A DNA stretch of 64,000 nucleotides from the NCBI GenBank assembly GCA_029531795.1, contig JAPEIS010000001.1, forward strand, positions 1,426,001-1,490,000. The letters run 5' to 3'. The DNA is from Sclerotinia nivalis (Eukaryota > Ascomycota > Leotiomycetes > Helotiales > Sclerotiniaceae). Made by a program: the position numbers and the translations under genes. Shown here piece after piece: positions 56,276 through 64,000 of the stretch (its first letter is position 1; every line of letters begins with the position of its first letter). The notes beneath the pieces are model-generated. The model saw only the letters and a list, made by a program, of their open reading frames with translations, was not told the origin of the DNA and made no database searches.

Positions 56276-58209
56276 TTAAGAATCTAATAATCTAGGATCA
56301 ATTATACTATTTTGACAAGTTCTTGAATTGTGACCAGTCTTTCCATATTTACTATAGCATCGATTAAAAGATGCTTCCCTATTAGAATTCCCCCCATTTT
56401 GATGCTCGTCGTATTGAATCTGAATATCAACCTCTTGTTGAGATAATATATCTTCAGCTTTTTATCCAGTAAGTACTCCTCCATTACGTAATTGAATCTT
56501 TTTAGCATATCGACGTTTGCTTAATACTACATTTGCCTTCCAAAGTATACGATTCTCTACACTTAAAAAAGTATTCTCATAGGCTAATCTTTCTGTACCT
56601 TTAACTAGAGCTAATACAGTCTCGAATATAGATGTAAAGGAGCTTGATTGATGACGAGCCATTCGAGATTTTACTAAAATCGATTGTGAAAGAACTTCAA
56701 TTGGATTATAAGATGTTTGAGAGATCCAAGAGTCTAGATCGACAAGTGGAAGGGTAGATGTACAAATCCGAATATCTAATTTTGAGAGTATAGCTTGAAG
56801 ATCAAATGGTATTAGATCTACTTTTCGGAAACCAGCTTTTATATTCTGAATTGTGATTGATTGTTGATATACAGTTTTAAAAGCTATAAAGAATTCAACC
56901 TTAGTAATATAATTGATATGAGCTTTAATAAATCCATCAATTTGATAACCATATACCTATTTCAATACGCCAAAACAGCCAACGTCAAATGGTTGAGTTA
57001 AATGATTTGAATACGGTGGTAATCTTATACATATAATATTATTTGCCTTACAATATGATTGAAAAGGTATCGATTCGTGACTTTCATACCCATCTAGTAC
57101 TAGCATTCGATATTTGCCCTTCGTTCGATGAATTGTATACTTATCGAAATGCTTTATCCATTCCAATCCCATCTCATTATTCGTCTATCCATTGGAAATA
57201 GATTTAATAACCCAATCTACAGGAAAACCGCTTTCCGTATACCAATTAAAAAGATGATATTGCCCTTGAATCTGTTACGATCACGCAACAGTTTCGTCAA
57301 AACAAGAAACCTAAACGGAGGCGTTCTCATTTCGAATCATCAGCGTAGGAACGTCATCGATCAGTTTGGAATGTTTAGTAAACAAGCTTCTTTGTATCGC
57401 TTATGAAAGGACAGGAATGGTGGCGAACTATAGGCGTTCTGATATCTCTTTATTGATTGAACTTAAAAGTAATAGTTTATTCATGATTAGAAAGGGTAAT
57501 GAAAAGTTTGGCTACGGTTTTACGACTAATTGATTCTTTGCCTATGTGATCTTAACAGAATCATTAAAAATGGAGGTATAGTTTCCCTCTCATTATTACC
57601 ATATATAATCGTTGTAACCCACTCTCTATTATCTAATTGTATTGCCTTACTTCTACCATTCCATTCAACACTAATTACAATCATTCCGGAACATATTATA
57701 CCCATCATAAAACCAGTTTCGTCGAAATTGTAGAAATCGCAATCCAAGATACCATATTTCGTCTGTATATTCAATACCAATTGAAACCACTCTCCAATAA
57801 GCTTAGGATCCTCGCAAAGAGCTCTTTGGAAGTTATAAACACAACTAAAACGCGTTTTTAATTCTATACATCATTATATAAAACGATAAGCTTAAAACTT
57901 TCCAACCTTCTTCGCACCCCGCATTTCGAATATATAATTCGCTATATCTTCAACACCACTTAATTTAAGTAAAAATCCTTTATAATCCATATCAAGTATA
58001 TATTGAATAAGTACCTCCTTTTCTAATTCAATCAAATTATAACTTTTTGATCGAATTTCAGTTATACTAGATTTACCTCGAATTCTATCACCCAATGTAG
58101 ATCGAGGTATGCAATAGGATTGAACTGCCTTTCGAATTGTTAATTTTTTATTTGATTCAATAGCCTGAATAGCTAAGATTATATATGCTTCTTTAGAATG
58201 AATTTCCAT
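56276..58209 (-). pseudogene. Broken Fot1/pogo transposase
   Basis: Minus-strand transposase. It begins MEIHSKEAYIILAIQAIESN with a psq-type helix-turn-helix (LTIRKAVQSYCIPRSTLG). The DDE domain follows: first Asp in NFDETGF, second region VLDGYESHES, third LTQPFDVGCFG. It ends with a CCHC zinc knuckle (CYSKYGKTGHNSRTC). Damage includes stop codons (a TAG where Trp is expected before TNNEMGLEW), the 285-bp solo LTR splitting the DDE domain, and several codon changes. Where family consensus is DGHGSH it reads DGYESH; the second zinc-knuckle Cys is Tyr. These are G-to-A/C-to-T changes, as from RIP or simple cytosine decay. Not functional. Confidence 0.88.
57273..57557. mobile_element. Solo LTR of a retrotransposon nested in the transposase gene
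   Basis: A 285-bp insert begins tgttacgatcacg and ends gtgatcttaaca, so it has the TG...CA ends of an LTR. It is flanked by perfect 5-bp direct repeats gaatc at 57268-57272 and 57558-57562, a target-site duplication of typical LTR-element length. Removing it joins the transposase reading IPPFLMI to IQGQYHLFNWY. A solo LTR forms when recombination between two LTRs deletes the retrotransposon body. The clade (Ty3 or Ty1) cannot be told from this sequence alone. Confidence 0.82.
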
Positions 58210-58246
58210 AATTGATAATGAAAAAAACACGTATTAAGTGTAGACT

Positions 58247-58306
58247 AATAATTCGAGGTAAAAGTGGCCGATCCATTGATATGGCCGACCCACTGATAAA
58301 CCACGT
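58247..58306 (-). repeat. Right terminal inverted repeat of the Fot1/pogo element
   Basis: Reverse complement of the left TIR with about three substitutions: one in the outer segment (acgtgg versus acgtga) and two in the inner 17-bp copy (caatggatc versus cagtgggtc). All are transitions. Confidence 0.9.
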
Positions 58307-59454
58307 TATACATAGTAGATCATTGAAAATCTTTTTGACTGATTTAACCAGATAGATAATTTCCTTATTGACAATAAGTGACAGGTTATCACCTGGACAA
58401 TAACACCTGAACAATAATATCAGTAAAAGGGAAATAGTTGCGGAAATGTAAGATGGTTGCCACATTTCCAGAATATCAAAATTGAAAAGGAGATTCTATC
58501 GCTGTCAATTCCCAATTGTCAGAGAGGCTACCTACTTGCCGCTACTTTTATAATGATTTGAATGAATGCATATATACTGTACATGCCCAATACTTTCTAC
58601 GTGAATTCATACTTCATACTTCGCTAGAAGAACTTCACTAGAAGGATTACTTCAGCAAAAGCTCTTGGCTCTTAATGGTTTAGAATCATTAGATATTAGA
58701 TCAATCAATAATGCTACATTGAGACCATCCAACCATCTTGAGGTCTGTCAACATCATGCATGAAGGGGCAATATTCTCCATTTCTCAGCCTTATAAATAT
58801 TGCCACACCATCATAAAACTACCCAGTAGGTAACTTGATAGGTAAGGTTCCAAAGGGAAAACAAACCCTTATATTTGTCTGGCGTAAATATTTTTCTTTT
58901 CTTTTCTCTTTTCTTTATTTATTGTACCACTCTTCTCTATTATGTCCCGTCCCGCCCCTAGCCCCGTCCCCTGTGCACCTTCCTCTCTTCTTGGACAATA
59001 TACCGGTAATGTTATTGATTCTTAAATAGGGCGAAGTTGATTGTTACAAAGCCAAAACCCATCAATGAGAAGTTCTGGTACGGAGTGATAAGCCTATCAG
59101 ATAATCCGGAAATACCCCTCCCTAAACCATATCCGGTTTGAAGGCTTGAAACAAGCTCAGACAAATTCGACAAGGTCGATGGCGTGCTAGCTGCGTGCTA
59201 CAATTTTCTCTTTTACCCCTCCTACCTCTTTTCTTCCCGATGGCGACACTTTGATGAATGATTAAATAATAATAAGGTATTGAACGGCTAAGTGAATTCT
59301 TTTTAATAACTCCTCTAGTCCCTTTGGCCTTTCTTCCGTCCCGCTTTCTTTCTTTCCTTCCTACTCTCACTCTCAATCAGATCTTTGATACCCAACTGCA
59401 ATATACAAATTTGCCCCCAACACAACTCATACAACTCCTCAATACACATTCATC
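58307..59454. other. Intergenic, no gene seen; peroxiredoxin promoter
   Basis: About 1.15 kb. The last few hundred bases before the peroxiredoxin ATG are C/T-rich (58880-58985 and 59320-59400), common in fungal housekeeping promoters. The ORF minus 59122-59376 is a shadow of this pyrimidine-rich region. Confidence 0.55.
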
Positions 59455-60392
59455 ATGGCTGAAGAGAGAGCAACCCCGTAAGTCTACTTCTTAATTAAAC
59501 CATGAAACTATAAGGCTTTTAGCTCGCCTTTACATTTTTTGATAATATTATCACAATCCTCTTTGTTTGGGAGCAAGCCGTCTGCCATAGTTGGGAAGAC
59601 CTGATTGTATTTTCGAATACATTTTTATCATCATACCTCGGTGATCTCTGCTAACAATGTACAAGCCTCCGTCTAGGATCCATCGCTCCAAACTTCCAGG
59701 CAGAGACCACCAATGGTCCCATTGATTTCCACGAGTTCATCGGTGACAAGTGGGTTGTCTTGTTTTCCCACCCCGAGGACTACACACCCGTTTGCACCAC
59801 CGAACTTGGTGCTTTCGCGAAGCTCGAGCCAGAATTCACAAAGCGTGGCGTGAAGCTCATCGGTCTCTCCGCAAACACAATCGAATCACACGGTGGATGG
59901 ATCAAGGATATTGATGAGATCTCCGGAAGCAAGCTCACCTTCCCAATTATTGGTGACAAGGAGCGAAAAGTTGCGTATGCATATGACATGTAAGCGCAAG
60001 CCACCAAATCTCCTATTAGCTATATATCGTATGCTAATAAGATAACTAGGCTCGATCACCAAGATACCACAAACGTTGACTCCAAGGGCATTGCATTCAC
60101 CATCCGATCTGTCTTCGTCATCGACCCAAAGAAGACAATCCGCCTCATCCTCTCTTACCCAGCTTCCACTGGTCGTAATACCGCCGAGGTTCTCCGTGTC
60201 GTTGACTCACTTCAAACTGGTGACAAGCACCGCATCACCACTCCTATCAACTGGATTCCTGGTGATGATGTGATTGTTCACCCCAGTGTCAAGAACGAGG
60301 AGGCCAAAACTCTTTTCCCAGAATTCCGCATTGTCAAGCCATATCTTCGATTCACACCTTTGCCAAAGGAGGTAACATCTGCGGCCGTCTGA
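59455..60392 (+). CDS. 1-Cys peroxiredoxin (Prx6 type)
   Basis: Three exons, 59455-59477, 59666-59989 and 60050-60392, giving 229 aa. Exon 1 codes only eight residues; the AAG acceptor at 59663-59665 gives ATPLRLGSIAPNFQAETT, which fits the family better than the nearby TAG. The peroxidatic Cys is C51 in SHPEDYTPVCTTELG. Other Prx6-type blocks are LIGLSANTIESHGGWIKDID, FPIIGDKERKVAYAYDMLDH, FTIRSVFVIDPKKTIRLILS and WIPGDDVIVHPSV. No resolving Cys of 2-Cys type. The enzyme reduces hydrogen peroxide and alkyl peroxides. No presequence, so likely cytosolic/nuclear rather than mitochondrial. The pyrimidine-rich promoter suggests strong expression. Confidence 0.93.
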
Positions 60393-61760
60393 AATTTGCG
60401 AGAAGGGAAATTATGAATTAATGAAGGGGTTTTTCAAATGAGTAACGGATATGACAAATAATGATTTGATCAGCGAGCGGCTCGACCAAGTCTCCTTTTG
60501 ACAACTTTGCCAAGGTGTATTTAGATTAGCACAACCAAATAAGAGAAAAAAATTAAAACTTCAACTGCTCTTGAAAATTTTTGTATCCGCCTACGCGACC
60601 ATTCATCACGCTTCTCTGAAGTCTTTCTCGGTATTCTGAATTGATTCATGACCTAATTTTTTACGAATTAATCCGCGAGATGTTTTCGAATAATGTACCT
60701 ACCTAATATCCTTTACCAGTACATTATTATAACTGCTAGGTATTATGTTTAGACCAACAGGACTACCCCGGTAGGTAGCAGATTCCCTACCTAATCGCAT
60801 GGCACAAGGCCGCTAACACCTAGAAAGTAATCAATCTGAAGCAGATGGGGCTGACATCTCTCCTTTTTAACATTCTTCAACATGCTACCGTGCTACAGCA
60901 CCCGATTTATATTCTTTCTAGAGACTATTAGGCCATTCTATTTGTGATTACTTCCCGCTGCATGAAACAGATTAACCACGTGGAAAATTGCACCATCATC
61001 GGATGAACCCCATATCTATTCCTTGCTTCAAAAACTATTCAGAGGTTCTAAACAATCATATTCACGCTGTGACAAGCCCGAGCAATGACAAGGCCATTCT
61101 GGAATTTCGAAGATCGGTGAACCAACAAAGGAACAACAACCAGTGCATACTTTCCAATCTCCGGTACCATAATCACAAAAAGAAGTAAAATATCCAGAGA
61201 AAGGGGATAAGCGTGGGATTATATTATCAGGACTTCGAGATCGGCATTCCAAGAGCAGGAAGTGGGCTGGAACCGCAGAAATTCTTTCCTGGGTCTAGCT
61301 TCGAGAAAGTGTTAAATAAGGCGGAGATTAGGAAAATTGGCTCGTGAGCTGGGACAGGCGCATTTTCGTACAGACTTTTGGTACCGACAAGTACGAGGTT
61401 TGAGACTGTGAGTGAGGTCGGCTTGCTTATCCGATCCGGTAAAGTAGTACCCTAGAACCTCTGGATGTATCGGCGGAAGCACTATATCGAGAGGAAATAA
61501 GGTCAATCATTTGACTACCGAGCGCTTTCCAGCAGACCGTCGCTCTAGCTTATAACTTTGCCATCAGTTCTGCGGAGGGACCATCGACTTTCCCCGTTAT
61601 TCTTCTCGTGTAATCTGTGCGTCGAGTGGATCGCCTGTCTTCTCCCTACACCCCAAACAAGAAATAGGCTCTGACCCTTGGATTACATTTCGGGAGACCT
61701 TGACCAGGCCGAGTATTTATTTCGGGAAGCCCTTGCTTTTTTGAGGGGGGGGCACTTTTA
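60393..61760. other. Intergenic, no gene seen
   Basis: About 1.4 kb between the peroxiredoxin gene and the 5' UTR of the kelch gene. Short ORFs (+ 60988-61188, minus 61028-61252) are not convincing. The last part is the likely promoter and leader of the kelch gene. Confidence 0.5.
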
Positions 61761-61761
61761 A

Positions 61762-61860
61762 GGTAAGCATACATACATATCCTCACTGAACGCCAAAATG
61801 ATATCTGTTGTTGGTGTTATCTCTTTGTGATTGTTGATGAATTACTTTTTGTCTTTCGCA
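61762..61860 (+). promoter_or_regulatory. Probable 5'-UTR intron of the kelch gene
   Basis: A good donor (aaggtaagcat, GT at about 61762) and a T-rich tract ending ttcgcag (61860) bracket about 99 bp just upstream of the coding start. Splicing would leave a leader whose first base is close to an upstream ATG at 61863. Confidence 0.6.
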
Positions 61861-61862
61861 GC

Positions 61863-61943
61863 ATGATTCAACATGTCGGATCCGCTAACTCTTCGGCCGA
61901 AAGACTCAACAGAGTCCATATACATCTCCGAATCTTCTACTGA
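61863..61943 (+). promoter_or_regulatory. Upstream ORF overlapping the kelch-gene start
   Basis: ATG at 61863 opens a 26-codon frame ending in TGA at 61941-61943, out of phase with the main ATG at 61873. A scanning ribosome that starts here would bypass the main start, so it could lower translation. Confidence 0.5.
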
Positions 61944-64000
61944 CGACGAGGGCTTAGACTTCAAGGGGGAGCCAGAGAAAACTGACGGTGCTTTTCTCAC
62001 CGGTGTGCGAAGGGGACTTAGGAAGCTAGGATCTGTTTCTGGTAGCCGTGGTCGACCTTTTAATATTCAAACGAGCAAAAGCTCTACTCCGGACCTCCAT
62101 CCACGTTCAGCAAGTACCGACCATTTCTTGTTATCGCAGAATGAAAAGAATTTGAGCGGTGCAGATCTCGAAAAACCTCTTCCAACCCTGCCATCGACAC
62201 CCACATCTCCGATCGTTGAAGACACTTCGGGCGACTCCCCTGATACGCCCAAAGCCCTAGAGGGCATGCCGCAACGGGCCGCGACAGGTAATCGGACGAG
62301 CATAGTGGATTCTACGGGCGCATCTCAAAATCAATCCAGCGGATACAAGTCGATCTCCGGCACGTACAAAGTGGATATGAGCAGTAGTCAAACTAGTCTC
62401 GCTACGTCTAGCAGGCAGGATGGAGGTGAAGGGGGAGAGGAGAATCGGGAAAATGTTGTGACACCAAAGAGCAATGGACCTCCATCGGCCGCGCCATCAC
62501 CAGCACAACAACCTCGCTCTTCGGCAGCTGGTGGAGCTGGCACTTCTGGAGCAACGCCATCGACGCATCTGTCAGGGCTCATGTGTAACGTACATCGAAC
62601 TACTGGAAAGGAACCGCACCCCCTAGTTGGTGCCACAACTACAATATTGGGCGATAAACTTTACGTATTTGGCGGTCGGATTCTATCGCGGACGCGCCCT
62701 TCCTTGACAGCCGACTTGTACGAACTGGATTTGATACAGCGACATTGGACGAAAGTTGAAACTAGTGGAGATGTCCCACCACCAAGATACTTTCACAGTG
62801 TATGCGCCCTCGGGGATACCAAGCTGGTGTGCTATGGAGGAATGTCCCCGGCTCCACCACAGAACCAAGCCCAAATGGCTGCCTCGGCGCAAAGTGGCCA
62901 AGATTCCCAGCCAGAGGTCGTCGTAATGTCCGACATTTATATATATGATGCGCCATCAAGAACATGGACTTTTATACCCACAAATGACACACCACAGGGA
63001 AGATACGCTCACTGCGCTACTATTCTTCCTTCATCGGCAGCATTTGCGTCCGTAAATGCGCCCTCTTCCGCCTTACATCATAACCCTCAAGGGCCAAATC
63101 CCAATCAAGGCATCATTGGAGTTAATATAGATGGTACTGGCGGTGCTGAAATGGTTGTTGTGGGTGGTCAAGACAGTGCAAACCACTATATTGAGCAAAT
63201 TAGCGTCTTTAACCTGCGGAGTCTCAAATGGACCAGCACTCAGGCGCTTGGTAAGAGCTGTGGGGCGTATCGTAGTGTTGTGGCGCCTCTTCCGGGTCAC
63301 GTCTCTGCAAAACTAGGCAAGGCAACATCCAATAAAGCAGATCATGGTGGTTCGACTCAGGATTCAAGAGAACCTGGGTCGTCAATGCTGATATATTCTA
63401 ATTACAACTTTTTGGATGTCAAGCTAGAGCTACAAGTTAGAGCTTCCGATGGAACTCTAGCAGAAAAGCCCATGCATGGGTCATTCTCACCTCCTGGTCT
63501 TCGGTTCCCAAACGGCGGCGTTATCGATACCAATTTCGTGGTCAGTGGGACGTATCTCACTTCTTCAAAACAGGAGTATGCATTATGGGCTCTTGACTTG
63601 CGAACTCTCACATGGAGTCGCATCGACGCTGGTGGCAGTGTTTTCAGTCAAGGAAGCTGGAATCGTGGAGTTTTGTGGAATCGAAGAAATACATTTGTGA
63701 TACTTGGTAACCGAAAGCGCAGTCTTGTGGAAGATTATAATCATAGGCGCATAAATTTTGCCAACGTTTGTATGGTCGAGCTTGAAGCATTTGGTCTGTA
63801 TGACAACCCTCGAAAGGCAGCACCGTTGTCAGGGTTTGTCTCGGCTAGTTCGCCTTTCACAACCCCGTCATTAAATATCAGTAGCAAAGCAGGATGGAAT
63901 GCAGGTGGGCGCACGCTTTCCAAAGCGGCAGAGGAATTAGGCCAAAGTGCGTTAGCTCTTAGAGAGCTAGCTGATATGGATATCCTTTGCGTCGGCGGTG
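61873..64000 (+). CDS. MDS3: Kelch-repeat protein of the Mds3/Pmd1 family (3' end beyond window)
   Basis: Plus-strand frame open from 61873 to the window end, 709 codons seen. The first ~240 residues are disordered (Ser/Thr/Pro/Gly-rich). The kelch part starts at GLMCNVHRTTGKEPHPLVGA, with blades marked by ILGDKLYVFGGR, DLYELDLIQRHWTKV, PPPRYFHSVCALGDTKLVCY, ARTWTF-like SRTWTFIPTN, GRYAHCATI and MVVVGGQDSANHYIEQISVF. The end of the window reads LRELADMDILCVGG, leading into the expected C-terminal domain. Yeast Mds3 and Pmd1 regulate sporulation entry, and Candida Mds3 acts in pH response and morphogenesis via TOR/Sit4. The ATG at 61873 gives MSDPLTLRPKD. The 3' part is missing only because the window stops. 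Confidence 0.87.
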   Translation, partial: MSDPLTLRPKDSTESIYISESSTDDEGLDFKGEPEKTDGAFLTGVRRGLRKLGSVSGSRGRPFNIQTSKSSTPDLHPRSASTDHFLLSQNEKNLSGADLEKPLPTLPSTPTSPIVEDTSGDSPDTPKALEGMPQRAATGNRTSIVDSTGASQNQSSGYKSISGTYKVDMSSSQTSLATSSRQDGGEGGEENRENVVTPKSNGPPSAAPSPAQQPRSSAAGGAGTSGATPSTHLSGLMCNVHRTTGKEPHPLVGATTTILGDKLYVFGGRILSRTRPSLTADLYELDLIQRHWTKVETSGDVPPPRYFHSVCALGDTKLVCYGGMSPAPPQNQAQMAASAQSGQDSQPEVVVMSDIYIYDAPSRTWTFIPTNDTPQGRYAHCATILPSSAAFASVNAPSSALHHNPQGPNPNQGIIGVNIDGTGGAEMVVVGGQDSANHYIEQISVFNLRSLKWTSTQALGKSCGAYRSVVAPLPGHVSAKLGKATSNKADHGGSTQDSREPGSSMLIYSNYNFLDVKLELQVRASDGTLAEKPMHGSFSPPGLRFPNGGVIDTNFVVSGTYLTSSKQEYALWALDLRTLTWSRIDAGGSVFSQGSWNRGVLWNRRNTFVILGNRKRSLVEDYNHRRINFANVCMVELEAFGLYDNPRKAAPLSGFVSASSPFTTPSLNISSKAGWNAGGRTLSKAAEELGQSALALRELADMDILCVGG

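Larger units (their letters stand above)
56166..58306. mobile_element. Degenerate Fot1/pogo-type (Tc1-mariner superfamily) DNA transposon
   Basis: About 2.1 kb bounded by long terminal inverted repeats of roughly 60 bp, left 56166-56225 and right 58247-58306. Both ends read acgtg[a/g]tttatcagtggg inward; the arms differ at about three positions. A TA dinucleotide flanks each end (56164-56165 and 58307-58308), the target duplication of Tc1-mariner elements. The interior encodes a broken transposase on the minus strand and carries an inserted solo LTR. Element class is assigned from the TA duplication, long TIR and DDE/zinc-knuckle transposase. AT-rich and decayed, so not autonomous. Confidence 0.9.

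Noticed and set aside
57272..57558. Insert in the transposase interpreted as a MITE with CTGTTA inverted ends and an AAT duplication
   Set aside because: The TG...CA ends and a perfect 5-bp gaatc duplication fit a solo LTR better; the inverted ends are the short imperfect repeats found at LTR termini.

Overview
The window is nuclear DNA from a filamentous ascomycete (Pezizomycotina). Most genes are split by short introns of about 47-190 bp with GT donors and AG acceptors. The gene set is typical: NudC, a Swp1/ribophorin II subunit, Tfb3, an AP180-type ANTH protein, a 1-Cys peroxiredoxin and an Mds3/Pmd1 kelch protein. Base composition, moderate gene density and a Fot1/pogo relic suggest a leotiomycete such as a Botrytis/Sclerotinia relative, but that placement is inference. 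All exon boundaries were read by eye from splice consensus, frame continuity and family knowledge.

Layout. 1-5.3 kb: a phosphotransferase-like gene, a small zinc-ribbon gene whose 3' tail is duplicated next to a pyrimidine-rich tract, and an amidohydrolase of the 2,3-dihydroxybenzoate decarboxylase type. 6.2-8.6 kb: an eight-exon secreted tyrosinase. 8.9-13.9 kb: gene-poor. 13.9-23.2 kb: nicotinate phosphoribosyltransferase, a patatin-type triacylglycerol lipase, a 2-oxoglutarate-dependent xanthine dioxygenase and an uncharacterised two-exon gene. 23.9-27.1 kb: relics of a cytochrome P450 and a fungal transcription factor. 27.8-38.3 kb: a dense housekeeping block (SWP1, nudC, TFB3, AP180, mitochondrial AspRS). 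38.3-45.2 kb: gene-poor, with one or two small ORFs, a second P450 relic and several short repeats. 45.2-55.5 kb: an FSH-type hydrolase, a BolA protein, an ACSF3-like acyl-CoA synthetase, eIF4E, a Sym1/Mpv17 protein and an MFS transporter. 56.2-58.3 kb: a dead Fot1/pogo DNA transposon carrying a nested solo LTR. 59.5-64 kb: a 1-Cys peroxiredoxin and the 5' part of an Mds3/Pmd1 kelch gene that runs off the end.

How the genes relate. This is mainly a housekeeping segment interrupted by gene-poor stretches where accessory genes have decayed. Metabolic themes include aromatic/phenolic chemistry (tyrosinase and amidohydrolase), purine salvage (xanthine dioxygenase), NAD salvage, lipid mobilisation and mitochondrial acyl/Fe-S functions (ACSF3-like and BolA sharing a divergent promoter). 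I did not find an intact, clearly new multi-gene system. The most informative non-routine signals are the relics and repeats: the nested transposon/LTR, the P450-plus-regulator relic with transition-type stops, the duplicated gene tail, a compound hairpin near 44.8 kb and an uORF overlapping the Mds3 start.
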